Made by a program: the position numbers and the translations under genes. Shown one piece after another: positions 27,722 through 36,352 of a DNA stretch of 64,000 bases (positions are counted from its first letter, which is position 1; every line of letters begins with the position of its first letter). Under the pieces are notes generated by a model. The model had not been told where the DNA came from. It ran no database searches and saw nothing but the letters and a program-made list of their open reading frames with translations. Location of the stretch: assembly GCF_038024855.1 (NCBI RefSeq), contig NZ_CP139089.1, positions 1,054,001 through 1,118,000 on the forward strand, given 5' to 3'. The stretch is from Methylocella tundrae (GTDB lineage Bacteria > Pseudomonadota > Alphaproteobacteria > Rhizobiales > Beijerinckiaceae).

Positions 27722-29014
27722 ATGGACTGCCCGGTTGCCTATGACATCACAAGACTGGCGACGCGTGTTCTGAACCGCACGCCGAACGGCATAGACCGCA
27801 TCGATTCCGCCTTTGCGCGTCGTTTGCTTGGTTCGGCGACTGCCGGTCATCTGGCGATGATGATGACGCTACAGGGACCGCGCATCATCTCTGGCGCCGC
27901 AGCCGCCGATGTCGTGAACGGAATTTTCCTCCATTGGGGCGAAGACGAGGCTCCCGGGGAAGATGAAAGCTATCGCCGCATCGTTAACTGGCTCTCCGGC
28001 GAGACAAGCTCATTCAAAGCCGCTCAGCGCGTCGCGCGCGGGCGGAGCGGGCAAGCCTCGGGCGTCGCGCGCTGGATCAGACAACACGGATTCCCGATCG
28101 GGCAGTCGCCTGTCGCCGCCCTGCCCAAAGGCGCGCGTTACCTCAACGTCAGCCAGTTTCCGCTCTGGATTCCGAGCTATTTCCGCTGGCTGAAACAACG
28201 TCCCGACGTCAAGGGCGTCTTCTTCATTCATGATCTGCTGCCGATCGAGCACCCAGAATATTTCCGTAAAGCCGAGTATGATCGTCATTTGCGCCGACTC
28301 GTTAATCTGGCTGAGTTCGGAGCCGCGGCCATCGTCACGACGCAGGTGGTGAAGGAGGCTCTCGAGGCTCATCTTGCGCCACTCGGCCGCAAGGATATGC
28401 CCATCCTCGTTGCTCCGATCCCGGCGGCGCCGATCTTTTCCGATCGCCGGGCCGCGTCTTCGGAACTGACGGACAGTCCCTATTTCGTCGCCTGCGGCAC
28501 GATCGAGCCGCGCAAGAACCATCTTCTCTTACTGCATGTCTGGCGCGAACTCGTGCGGCGCGGCGGCGCTTCAGCCCCCAAGCTGGTTCTGATCGGCGCC
28601 CGCGGATGGGAAAACGAGAATGTCGTCGACCTGCTGGAGCGCTGTCACGCGATCGGCAATCACGTCATCGAGGTTTCTGGGCTTTCGACGCCAGGCCTGA
28701 AGGCGCTGATGGGTGGGGCGCGAGCGCTGCTCATGCCGTCATTTGCGGAAGGATATGGGTTGCCCATCGCCGAGGCGCTCGCCGTGGGAACGCCGGTCAT
28801 CGCCTCGGACATTGCAGCCTTCGAGGAAAGCGGCGCAGGCCGCATCACGGCGCTGAGCCCGATCGACGGCGAAAAATGGCTGGAGACGATCCGCGCCTTC
28901 GCCTCCCCTAATTCTCCCGAGCGCGCAGCCGCGAAGGCGCAGACCGATCGATTCGAGGCGCCGAGCTGGAGCGGCTATTTTGCCAAGGCCGAAGCGTTCC
29001 TTTCGGATCTGTAA
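27722..29014 (+). CDS. Glycosyltransferase family 4 protein of the PKS locus
   Basis: 430 residues; ATG chosen because GAGG lies eight bases upstream and the protein then opens MDCPVAYDITRLATRVLNRTPNGIDRID, as in relatives. GT-B fold: FFIHDLLPIEHPEYF in the acceptor domain, YFVACGTIEPRKNHLLLLHVW at the donor-domain start, and LMPSFAEGYGLPIAEALAVGTPVIASD as the donor-binding motif. It follows the PKS by 84 bp on the same strand, so it may be co-transcribed. Its 3' end overlaps the convergent phosphatidyltransferase gene by 40 bp. It resembles the GT4 at 59355-60995 in layout and motifs. A role in glycosylating the PKS-derived lipid is inference. Confidence 0.87.
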   Translation: MDCPVAYDITRLATRVLNRTPNGIDRIDSAFARRLLGSATAGHLAMMMTLQGPRIISGAAAADVVNGIFLHWGEDEAPGEDESYRRIVNWLSGETSSFKAAQRVARGRSGQASGVARWIRQHGFPIGQSPVAALPKGARYLNVSQFPLWIPSYFRWLKQRPDVKGVFFIHDLLPIEHPEYFRKAEYDRHLRRLVNLAEFGAAAIVTTQVVKEALEAHLAPLGRKDMPILVAPIPAAPIFSDRRAASSELTDSPYFVACGTIEPRKNHLLLLHVWRELVRRGGASAPKLVLIGARGWENENVVDLLERCHAIGNHVIEVSGLSTPGLKALMGGARALLMPSFAEGYGLPIAEALAVGTPVIASDIAAFEESGAGRITALSPIDGEKWLETIRAFASPNSPERAAAKAQTDRFEAPSWSGYFAKAEAFLSDL

Positions 29015-29787
29015 GGATCGTGAGTGTGGATGAATGTTTTGCTTTCGAGCGCACACGCGTCCTCACCACGCAGCCGCTTTGCGATTTTCAGCGTATTGAC
29101 GACGAACAGAGACACGAACACGACGCCGACGAGGCAAAAAACGAGATCATAGGCCGAGAATGTCTGACCCAAGACCGCGATCTTCGAAGGGCCCGATAGA
29201 TACATCCAGAAATTGATGAGGATGAGGCCAACGCGGAGTTCGGTCGGTCCAAGCGCCAGGAAAGACAATTGGAAGCTGCCCGAAACGTGATTGTACAAAA
29301 AGACGTACATGCACAGCAGAAAATAACCAATGAGGACGAACAGCGCGACATCGAGGCGCATATAGGCCGAAAAACCCAAGCCGCCCAGAATCACCAGATT
29401 GCACAGGGCGTCGACGGTATGATCGAGAAAATAGCCGTAGCGCGGTCTCTCGATTCGCCTGAAGCGGGCAAGGCTTCCATCGAGCGAATCGCCGAACCAG
29501 TGGATGAAAAATCCCAGGGTGGCCAGCCAAAAAAAAGCCGGATTGAACCGGCTGCCGACATATCCCGCAAAGACGATTCCGGCCCCGCCGACGCCGAGCG
29601 CGGTCAAACGATCCGGCGTCATGAAGCGCGGCATGCGCGCGCAAAGCCAATTCAGAAGCGCACGCTCGCGCCGCGCCAAAATATTGGTCTGAATACGAAT
29701 CGTGGGTTGCGTCTTGACCCTTGATGCGGTCTCCTGACCAAGACCGTTTGATATGGTCTCCTGACCAAAACTGATGGTATGCGTCAA
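28975..29787 (-). CDS. CDP-alcohol phosphatidyltransferase family membrane protein
   Basis: Integral membrane enzyme that would transfer a phospho-headgroup between a CDP-linked alcohol and a second alcohol. The 270-residue protein carries the full signature D-x2-D-G-x2-A-R-x9-G-x3-D-x3-D starting at Asp 100, with five to six membrane segments around it. The N-terminal RRERALLNWLCARMPRFMTPD helix matches the subfamily with the W-F-G-D-S-L-D-G motif. The first ~25 residues contain a GQET repeat and may not be translated. The enzyme could make a phospholipid or attach a phospho-headgroup to the product of the adjacent PKS/oxoamine synthase genes; the substrate is unknown. It is divergent from the membrane glycosyltransferase. 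Confidence 0.85.
   Translation of the reverse strand: MTHTISFGQETISNGLGQETASRVKTQPTIRIQTNILARRERALLNWLCARMPRFMTPDRLTALGVGGAGIVFAGYVGSRFNPAFFWLATLGFFIHWFGDSLDGSLARFRRIERPRYGYFLDHTVDALCNLVILGGLGFSAYMRLDVALFVLIGYFLLCMYVFLYNHVSGSFQLSFLALGPTELRVGLILINFWMYLSGPSKIAVLGQTFSAYDLVFCLVGVVFVSLFVVNTLKIAKRLRGEDACALESKTFIHTHDPYRSERNASALAK
29728..29768. repeat. Two direct copies of a 14-bp motif containing GGTC-TCCT-GACC
   Basis: The motif GGTCTCCTGACCAA occurs at 29728-29741 and again at 29755-29768, 27 bp apart. Each copy is itself an inverted repeat (GGTC-N4-GACC). If the phosphatidyltransferase starts at 29787, they encode GQET twice, nine residues apart. If it starts later, they lie in its promoter and could be paired operators. 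Confidence 0.55.
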
Positions 29788-29922
29788 AGTCTCGCCCCCG
29801 ACTTACGCTCTACTCGAAGTAATCCGTTCATTCATAAGCAATGATCGCAGCACCACCCCCGGCTACCAAGCCTCCATTTCGAGTCTGAGTAAAATAGTCA
29901 GGCACTGTGTCAAAAAAGCGCC

Positions 29923-31110
29923 ATGTCCTTAGCTGTCCCCACTATTTTGATTATCTGGATCATCATCGAGGTGATAAGCACGCTCTCTGCGTGGCGCTAC
30001 ACCTGGGGATTGCCGCGGGCGGAGGTCCCGGGCAGGACCCCTCCCGTGGCGGTCATCGTCGCCATCAAAAACCGGTCGGCCTTGACCGAGGATTTTCTCC
30101 AGCGTCTGCGCGCTCAGGATTATCCCGACTACCGCATTGTCGCGGCGGTTGAATCAGGCGACGATCCGGCCTTCGCCTTGCTGACCGAGGCGGCCCGCAA
30201 GCCCGGCGCGAATCTGGCCACCGTCATCGCAGGTCCCGTTGAGCACGGCGGCCAAAAGGTGTGGAATCTCCTCGCGGCTCTGAAGGCGATCCGAAGCGAG
30301 GACGAGATCATCGTGTTTACCGACGCCGATACGCTGCCCGCTCCCGAATGGCTGGCGCGGCTCGTCTCGGCGCTGATCGACGCCGGCTATGACTCGGTGA
30401 CCGGCTACCGCTGGATGATTCCAACGGATGGGCGGATCAGTTCGGCAGTCGTCGCGGCGGCGAACGCCTCGATCGTCACCCTGCCGCGCATTCCGGACGT
30501 CATCAATTTGTGTTGGGGCGGCGCCACGGCGGTCCGTCGCGAGACGCTGGAGCAGATCGACATAGCGGCCTATTGGCGAGGCGCGATCAGCGACGATCTG
30601 CAGATGACGCGCGCGCTCAACGCGGCCGGCCGCGCCATTTTTTCACCGCGCCAGAGCCTCCTTCTGTCGCCGATTGCAATGGATTGGAAGGAGGCTTTCG
30701 CTTTCGGTCAGCGGCAATATCGCCTGATGCTGACGCATGTGCCGATGCTTTGGCTTTTCGCCGCGCTGACCACCGGTCTGCCGATCATCGGCGCCTGTCT
30801 CGCCGTCTTCCTCGCGCTTCAAGGGCAGATCGCTGGATTTTTCACGCTGGCTCTATCGGCCGGATTTGGCGAGTTGCGCTATCAGAACCGACGGCGCATC
30901 GTCCGCTCGCTCTGGCCGGAAACGCAGGATTGCGACCTTGCGCTCTATTGGCGGGTCGAACGTTTCTTGCGGCCTCTATGGTGGAGTTTTCATTTCGTCT
31001 GCATTCTCGGCGCACTTGGATCCAGGCGCCTGCGCTGGGCCGGCATCGACTATCTCGTCCGTAGTCCGCAGGACGTCGTCGTTCTGCGCCGCCGGCGCCC
31101 GCCCGCATAG
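29923..31110 (+). CDS. Membrane glycosyltransferase, GT2/GT21-like (ceramide-glucosyltransferase or HpnI type)
   Basis: 395 residues with one N-terminal membrane helix, a cytosolic GT-A domain and two or three C-terminal hydrophobic segments. Landmarks in order: VAVIVAIKN, the QDYP segment, an ESGDDPA Asp, the FTDADTLP D-x-D metal site, WGGATAVRRE, the SDDLQMTRAL Asp, and QRQYR in the place of the Q-x-x-R-W motif. This order is that of ceramide glucosyltransferases and hopanoid HpnI proteins, which act on lipid acceptors, although the last Trp is replaced. Family-level reading is firm; the lipid acceptor is inference from neighbours. It is convergent with the oxoamine synthase (21 bp apart). 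Confidence 0.78.
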   Translation: MSLAVPTILIIWIIIEVISTLSAWRYTWGLPRAEVPGRTPPVAVIVAIKNRSALTEDFLQRLRAQDYPDYRIVAAVESGDDPAFALLTEAARKPGANLATVIAGPVEHGGQKVWNLLAALKAIRSEDEIIVFTDADTLPAPEWLARLVSALIDAGYDSVTGYRWMIPTDGRISSAVVAAANASIVTLPRIPDVINLCWGGATAVRRETLEQIDIAAYWRGAISDDLQMTRALNAAGRAIFSPRQSLLLSPIAMDWKEAFAFGQRQYRLMLTHVPMLWLFAALTTGLPIIGACLAVFLALQGQIAGFFTLALSAGFGELRYQNRRRIVRSLWPETQDCDLALYWRVERFLRPLWWSFHFVCILGALGSRRLRWAGIDYLVRSPQDVVVLRRRRPPA

Positions 31111-31131
31111 GCTTCGTCAAAGATCCGCTCT

Positions 31132-32532
31132 TTAGAGCCCTCTGTCGCCCTTGGCCAAGCCCATGATGTTGCGGAAGAAGTCGCTTTCGTCGATTTCCCT
31201 GATCGAATCGGCGAGCGCGTCGACGGCAAGATGTATCTGCTCCGGCGTATGTTCGGACGTCAGAAAGAAGCGCAGCCGGGCGGCGCGCTCCGGCACCGCC
31301 GGATAGATGATCGGCTGCACATTGACGCCGCGTTCGAAGAGCTTTTGGCTGACCGCCACGGCGGCGACGGAATTTCCCACAAGGATCGGTATGATCGCCC
31401 GTCCCGATGAGGCGCCCGCGTCCAATCCGCGAGCCCTCGCGGCCGCGAGAAAGAGCCGGCTCGCCGCGGTGAGGCGCTCGACCCGCTGTGGTTCGCGGCG
31501 CAAAATCGAAAGGGCCGTCGCAGAGGCGGCCGCGAGCGGCGGAGACAGACCGACGGAATAGACAAACCCGCCTGACATGCATTTCAGATATTCGACGAGC
31601 GCGGTCGACCCCGCAATGAATCCGCCACAGCTGGCGAGAGTCTTCGACAGCGTGCCCATCCATATATCGACGTCGCGCGGATCGGCGCCCGCCTGCTCGA
31701 AGAGGCCGTAGCCCCTGTCGCCGAGGACGCCGAGTCCATGCGCCTCATCAACCATCAGCCATGCCTCATGGCGGCGTTTGATCTCGATGAGACGCGGCAA
31801 GTCCGGACTGTCGCCGTCCATACTATAGAGACCCTCGACCACGATCAGCACGCGTTCGAACTGGTCGCGCATCGCGGCGAGAAGCGAATCGAGCGCCTCG
31901 CAGTCATTGTGCGGGAAGCTCCGTCTTTCGGCGCGCGACAGCGCCGCGCCAAGGACGATGCTGTTATGCGCGAGACTGTCATGCACGATGAGGTCTTTGG
32001 GGCCCAAAAGCGCGCCGATCGTCGAGACATTGGCGCCGTGGCCGCTGACGAAAACGACGCAGCTTTCCTGCTGATAATGTTCGGCTAGAGCCTGTTCGAG
32101 CGTACGATGCCCGGGGCGTTCGCCGGCGACGACGCGGCTCGCCGAGGCCGACGTTCCAAAGTCGTCGATGGCGGCGTGAGCCGCAGCGCGGACTTCAGGA
32201 TGCTGGTTCAGCCCGAGATAATCATAGGACGAAAAATTCACGAAGCGGCGGCCGTCCATCACGGTCGTCGCGCCCGCCGCGGTTTCGTGCAGCCTGAAGA
32301 AAGGATTGTCGAGGCCGACAACAGCCGCCATAGAGCGCTGGAGCCTCAATTCCTGATAGCCGGGCAGATTTTGGAAGTCCATTAAGCCATCGCGAGCGGT
32401 GCGTTCCGGCTCCGCGGATATCGTTGAAGGCTCCTTCGGCCCAGCCGGCTGAGCTCTCAGGCGATTGAGAACGAGCTTATCGAGTCTTTGCCGATCTTCT
32501 TCATCAAGGCCCGGCCGTTTACGTGGCTTCAT
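31132..32532 (-). CDS. PLP-dependent alpha-oxoamine synthase (serine palmitoyltransferase / BioF-like)
   Basis: This enzyme would condense an amino acid with an acyl thioester, with decarboxylation, to give an amino ketone. The start ATG follows AGGA by seven bases; GTG 32538 is an alternative. The 466-residue protein has an N-terminal charged extension of ~75 residues, FVNFSSYDYLGL, HDSLAHNS (the His that stacks on PLP), the cofactor Asp in MVDEAHGLGVLG, and the Schiff-base Lys at residue 297 in GTLSKTLASCGG. The C-terminal domain starts near PIIYPAVPE. The SKTLAS form differs from typical BioF and is closer to synthases using long chains. With a thioesterase-less PKS nearby, it is the natural candidate for chain release. 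Confidence 0.88.
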   Translation of the reverse strand: MKPRKRPGLDEEDRQRLDKLVLNRLRAQPAGPKEPSTISAEPERTARDGLMDFQNLPGYQELRLQRSMAAVVGLDNPFFRLHETAAGATTVMDGRRFVNFSSYDYLGLNQHPEVRAAAHAAIDDFGTSASASRVVAGERPGHRTLEQALAEHYQQESCVVFVSGHGANVSTIGALLGPKDLIVHDSLAHNSIVLGAALSRAERRSFPHNDCEALDSLLAAMRDQFERVLIVVEGLYSMDGDSPDLPRLIEIKRRHEAWLMVDEAHGLGVLGDRGYGLFEQAGADPRDVDIWMGTLSKTLASCGGFIAGSTALVEYLKCMSGGFVYSVGLSPPLAAASATALSILRREPQRVERLTAASRLFLAAARARGLDAGASSGRAIIPILVGNSVAAVAVSQKLFERGVNVQPIIYPAVPERAARLRFFLTSEHTPEQIHLAVDALADSIREIDESDFFRNIMGLAKGDRGL

Positions 32533-32656
32533 CGTCACATCCTGCGCGTTCCAGAGCTTAGCCTCAATAGCCGATCACCCGTCAAACGTCCATTTCCAGA
32601 GCGCGGCGCGCCTGATAGGGTCCGGCACGCCCGCATCGCACCCATCCGGCAATCTG

Positions 32657-33610
32657 TTGACCATTTCTGAAGCGCCAAGCGACCATCCGCCCTGTCCCAT
32701 CACCGGCGATCCCGCGACGGAGCTTGTCCAGATCGTCAGTTGCGGCTTCCTGGCGCGCCTTTGGGAGATCGAATTCAAGGTCAATGCGCGCCCGAGCTTT
32801 GGCGGAGCGACGCATCTTTCCTTGTGGCGCTCGCCCACTGGCTTGCTGTTCTTTTCGCCGGCGTTGGTCGGCGATGCGGAATTCTACCACGGGTTCTACA
32901 GAACCCTCGGCCCCAAATTATTTCCACGCGAAGATCGCCCGCGCAGCGAATTTCTTCTTGCCGCAGCTTATATCGAGGCAGGCGCGCGCGTTCTCGACGT
33001 CGGCTGCGGCTATGGCGGATTTCGCCCGTTTGTCACCCATGCGAATTATTTTGGCCTTGACCCGCATTTCGTCGGCGCCGCCGACGCTGATTGGGCTTGC
33101 GCGCAGACTCTCGCCGAGCATCTCGCCGGCAACACCGCGTCCTATGATGCGGTCTGCGCGTTTCAGGTCATCGAGCATGTCGAAAAGCCCGCGCAGATCT
33201 TCGCCGAAATGGCGGCGGCGGCAAAGCCCGGCGGCAGGGTCATCGTCGGCGTTCCACATGTGCCGTCGGCGATGGCGCGCATTCCTAATTTTCTTCTCAA
33301 CGCGCCGCCGCACCATCTGACCTGGTGGAGCGAGGGCGCCTTACGCGCCCTGGCGCAAAGCCAGGGACTCATTGTGGAAACGATCCGGCATGTCGCATGG
33401 TCGAAAATGGACAGCCTCGTCTATTGGATCGAACGCTGCTCGCCGGTGCGCTGCAAGGACATCTATTTCAAACCGGCCTGGTCCTGGCACGCCTCCGCCT
33501 TAATGGGCTTCGCACTCGGTTCCGTCATGGACAGGCTGTTTGGACCTCCACGGCGAACGCGGGACGAGGGCAGCGGCCTCCTTCTCGTCGCGCGAAAGCC
33601 GGGCGGCTAA
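32657..33610 (+). CDS. SAM-dependent methyltransferase, class I
   Basis: About 317 residues if begun at TTG 32657. The frame is open further upstream, but that part overlaps the divergent oxoamine synthase promoter and reads as non-coding. The protein opens CPITGDP, a pattern common in this methyltransferase group. It has motif I as RVLDVGCGYGGFRPF, the acidic ribose-binding end in YFGLDPH, motif II in YDAVCAFQVIEHV, and GGRVIVGVPH as motif III. The conserved HHLTWWSEGALRAL is typical of methyltransferases in glycan and lipid loci. It may O- or N-methylate the product of the PKS locus or a glycan; there is no direct evidence. Confidence 0.75.
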   Translation: MTISEAPSDHPPCPITGDPATELVQIVSCGFLARLWEIEFKVNARPSFGGATHLSLWRSPTGLLFFSPALVGDAEFYHGFYRTLGPKLFPREDRPRSEFLLAAAYIEAGARVLDVGCGYGGFRPFVTHANYFGLDPHFVGAADADWACAQTLAEHLAGNTASYDAVCAFQVIEHVEKPAQIFAEMAAAAKPGGRVIVGVPHVPSAMARIPNFLLNAPPHHLTWWSEGALRALAQSQGLIVETIRHVAWSKMDSLVYWIERCSPVRCKDIYFKPAWSWHASALMGFALGSVMDRLFGPPRRTRDEGSGLLLVARKPGG

Positions 33611-33647
33611 ACTTCCGCAGCGACCCCGCCAATCAAAAATAAGGCGC

Positions 33648-34013
33648 CTATTTGCGCGCCTTACGGGCCGCATAGCGGGCGTCGCGCGCCTTCTTGCGTT
33701 CGATCTCGAGCGCCGCGGCGCGTTCGGCCTCTGCCGCCGCCTCCAATGCGCGAGCCTCCTCTTCCGCCTTCAGGGCCGCGTCGCGCTCGGCCTTTTCCAC
33801 AGCCTCGCGGGCTCGCCTTTCTTCCTCGGCGGCCTTGCGCTCCAACGCCCGGGCGTCGCGCGCGGCGATAATTTCCCGCCGGGCCGCCTCACGCTTTGCA
33901 ACGGTTTCCTCATCGACTTCAGTCTTGGCGCGGAATTTCTCCAATAACGCCTTCTTTGCGCTCGCTGCATTGCTGAGGCGGTCGCCAAATTTGTCTATCT
34001 TAAACGCGCACAT
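33648..34013 (-). CDS. DUF6481-family small coiled-coil protein
   Basis: A 121-residue, highly charged, almost entirely helical protein. The N-terminal ~30 residues (FGDRLSNAASAKKALLEKFRAK) match a small alphaproteobacterial family annotated DUF6481. The rest is Ala/Glu/Arg/Lys heptads, predicted as one long coiled coil, ending in a basic tail (KKARDARYAARKARK). The start is preceded by AAAAGG nine bases upstream. No function is established for the family. It is convergent with the methyltransferase and divergent from minC. Confidence 0.75.
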   Translation of the reverse strand: MCAFKIDKFGDRLSNAASAKKALLEKFRAKTEVDEETVAKREAARREIIAARDARALERKAAEEERRAREAVEKAERDAALKAEEEARALEAAAEAERAAALEIERKKARDARYAARKARK

Positions 34014-34253
34014 CGAATATGCCTTTTACAACTTTCCGATTCGAGGAAATCAACCGTACCCGCTGCCTAACCGCGCAAGGAGCCTTTGTCACGAATTCAA
34101 ATGGGTTTTCGCTCGCCCTCAGGGCGTTCGGTTCGCCCTTTTGGCCATTAAAGCTCTGATAATCGCCGATGCGGGACGCCGAAAGCCCAAGATTTAACGG
34201 GTCATTAACCATACGTTGCGTAAATCAACATAGCAAAATCTCGAGGCGCCCAC

Positions 34254-35009
34254 GTGACTGCCGCAGCCCGTCCACGACATTCAATCCGCTTCCACAGCCG
34301 CTCGTTCCACGCCATGGCGCTCGCGCCTCAAGCGCCCTTGACGGACTGGCTCGCCGAACTCGACGCCTGGGTCGAGCGCTCGCCCGGTTTTTTCGTCGGT
34401 CGGCCGATCGTGCTCGACCTTTCCAATCTTGAGCTCGGCAAGGCCGAGGTTGTCGATCTCACCAAAAGCCTGTTTGAACGCAACATTCAGATCATGGGAA
34501 TTGAAGGCGGCGATCCGACCTGGCGCGAATACGGAATGCCGCCGCCATTTGTGAGCGGCGGACGCTACGTCAATGAAACCCCAAGATCGACGGTGGATAC
34601 AATCGCCAAGATCATCGACGGGGGCGAATCGCCGGACGACGCCAAGGCGCAGGAGGTCACTGCCGCGCCGGCGCCGCAGCGCTCGAATGCGCTATTGCTC
34701 GAAACCCCTTTGCGCTCGGGCCAATATATCGAGCATCTCGACGGCGACGTTATCGTCGTCGGCTCCGTCGCCTCTGGAGCCGAGATCGTCGCGGGCGGAT
34801 CCATTCACGTCTATGGCGCGCTGCGCGGACGGGCGATCGCAGGCGCCGGCCATCCGCGCGCGCGCATCTTCTGCCGCAAGCTCGAAGCGGAATTGCTTGC
34901 GATCGATGGTCTCTACATGACCGCCGACGATATGGAGGCGACTCTGCGCGGACGATCCGTTCAGGTCTGGCTCGACGGCGATTCGTTGATGATCACGGCT
35001 CAGGACTAG
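34254..35009 (+). CDS. minC: Septum site-determining protein MinC
   Basis: Inhibitor of FtsZ ring formation at the poles, recruited by MinD. GTG start after GAGG at seven bases. 251 residues: N-terminal MinC_N domain (VLDLSNLELGKAEVVDLTKSLF, then IMGIEGG), an Ala/Pro linker near 135-145, and the C-terminal beta-helix domain with LRSGQYIEHLDGDVIVVGSV, GAEIVAGGSIHVYGALRGRAIAG and ARIFCRKLEAELLAIDG. Its length and domain order are normal. It is the first of three genes in standard minC-minD-minE order. Confidence 0.95.
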   Translation: MTAAARPRHSIRFHSRSFHAMALAPQAPLTDWLAELDAWVERSPGFFVGRPIVLDLSNLELGKAEVVDLTKSLFERNIQIMGIEGGDPTWREYGMPPPFVSGGRYVNETPRSTVDTIAKIIDGGESPDDAKAQEVTAAPAPQRSNALLLETPLRSGQYIEHLDGDVIVVGSVASGAEIVAGGSIHVYGALRGRAIAGAGHPRARIFCRKLEAELLAIDGLYMTADDMEATLRGRSVQVWLDGDSLMITAQD

Positions 35010-35116
35010 GCCGTTCGCCTCATGTTGGGGCGATCGATGAGTGTTTCAACGCATGATCTGATCCGAAGAGTTTGCGGCTTTTCGGGCTGGCGCGCTTAAG
35101 AGGGGAGATGGCACAC

Positions 35117-35932
35117 ATGGCCAAAGTTCTGGTCGTTACGTCCGGCAAAGGCGGCGTCGGCAAGACAACGTCGACAGCCGCATTGGGGGTCGCCCTTGCC
35201 AAAGGAGGAAAAAACGTCGTTCTCGTCGATTTCGACGTCGGACTGCGCAATCTTGACCTGGTGATGGGCGCCGAGCGCCGCGTCGTCTACGATCTCATCA
35301 ATGTCGTGCAGGGCGACGCCAAGCTGTCTCAGGCGCTGATCCGCGACAAGCGCATCCCTACGCTCTCCCTGCTGCCCGCCTCGCAAACGCGCGACAAGGA
35401 CGCCCTGACCGATGAAGGCGTCGCCCGCGTCATCGCCGAGCTCAAGGAAAAATTCGACTGGATCATCTGCGACAGCCCAGCCGGCATCGAACGCGGAGCG
35501 ACGCTGGCGATGCGGCACGCCGATGTTGCGATCGTCGTGACCAATCCGGAGGTCTCCTCGGTGCGCGACTCAGATCGCATCATCGGCCTACTCGACTCGA
35601 AAACCGAGAAGGCCGAAAGAGGCGATCACATGGAAAAGCACCTTCTGCTGACCCGCTACGACGCCGCGCGCGCCGAACGCGGCGAGATGCTGAAGGTCGA
35701 CGACGTGCTTGAGATTCTCTCGATCCCGCTTCTTGGCATCATACCGGAGAGCGAAGAAGTGCTGCGGGCTTCAAACATCGGCGCGCCGGTGACCCTTAGC
35801 GCAACGCCGAGCGCGCCCGCCCGCGCGTATTTCGACGCCGCGCGGCGCCTTAATGGCGAGAGCCTCGAAATGACGGTGCCTAACGACAAAAAGAGTTTCT
35901 TCGGCAAGATCTTCGGACGGAGGGCGGCATGA
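35117..35932 (+). CDS. minD: Septum site-determining ATPase MinD
   Basis: Membrane-associated ATPase that oscillates with MinE and recruits MinC. The ATG at 35117 is chosen: it has GAGGGGAG about nine bases upstream and gives [24 protein letters not shown], the canonical N-terminus with the deviant Walker A (KGGVGKT). Switch and Walker B regions [14 protein letters not shown] and [11 protein letters not shown] are intact. The C-terminus [12 protein letters not shown] is the expected amphipathic membrane-targeting helix. The stop overlaps the minE start (ATGA). Confidence 0.97.
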   Translation: MAKVLVVTSGKGGVGKTTSTAALGVALAKGGKNVVLVDFDVGLRNLDLVMGAERRVVYDLINVVQGDAKLSQALIRDKRIPTLSLLPASQTRDKDALTDEGVARVIAELKEKFDWIICDSPAGIERGATLAMRHADVAIVVTNPEVSSVRDSDRIIGLLDSKTEKAERGDHMEKHLLLTRYDAARAERGEMLKVDDVLEILSIPLLGIIPESEEVLRASNIGAPVTLSATPSAPARAYFDAARRLNGESLEMTVPNDKKSFFGKIFGRRAA

Positions 35933-36264
35933 ACATTATCAGTTTCTTCAAGCGGCCCACCACCGCCCCGGTTGCGAAGGACCGGCTGAAACTCCTGCTC
36001 GCGCATGAACGCGCGGCGGTCGGCGCTTCGGACGTGATCGCTTTGCTGCGTGAAGAGATCATCGCCGTCATCGCCAAGCATTTCCCGGTCGAATCCGACG
36101 CCATCACCGTGCGTATGGAGAGCGGCGACGCGATTTCAACGCTCGAAGTCGAGGTGGAGATTCCAACTCCCCTCTGCGTCAACGTCAAGACGAACGCCGA
36201 GGAAGCAAAAAAAAAAGCAGAGCTCCAAAAATTAAAGCCCGTCGAGGTGACGGTCGAGGGGTGA
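35929..36264 (+). CDS. minE: Cell division topological specificity factor MinE, with long C-terminal tail
   Basis: MinE stimulates MinD ATPase and drives pole-to-pole oscillation. The N-terminal [10 protein letters not shown] membrane segment, the [12 protein letters not shown] anti-MinCD helix and the dimerisation domain ([13 protein letters not shown], then [10 protein letters not shown]) are clear. At 111 residues it is about 20 longer than E. coli MinE. The extra tail is Lys/Glu-rich ([16 protein letters not shown]) and includes a run of ten A bases at 36207-36216. It overlaps minD by four bases. Confidence 0.94.
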   Translation: MNIISFFKRPTTAPVAKDRLKLLLAHERAAVGASDVIALLREEIIAVIAKHFPVESDAITVRMESGDAISTLEVEVEIPTPLCVNVKTNAEEAKKKAELQKLKPVEVTVEG

Positions 36265-36320
36265 AGCGTTCAAGGCGCAGAAAGCTGGCGGCCGCTCAGG
36301 CGCGCTAATAAAGGATGACA

Positions 36321-36348
36321 AAGCCGCGTGCGTAAAGCCCCGCGGCTT
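36321..36348. terminator. Candidate bidirectional terminator hairpin after minE
   Basis: A perfect 8-bp stem (AAGCCGCG at 36321-36328, CGCGGCTT at 36341-36348) with a 12-base loop lies between the convergent ends of minE and the CXXCW-like gene. The flanking T runs are short on both strands. Confidence 0.55.
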
Positions 36349-36352
36349 CAAT

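Noticed and set aside
26825..27850. A 341-codon open frame on the minus strand opposite the PKS KR-ACP region
   Set aside because: The plus strand encodes intact KR and ACP motifs; the antisense translation has no recognisable feature.
32465..32656. Upstream extension of the methyltransferase frame
   Set aside because: It overlaps the divergent oxoamine synthase start and reads as Ser/Arg-rich non-coding sequence; the family pattern begins around CPITGDP.
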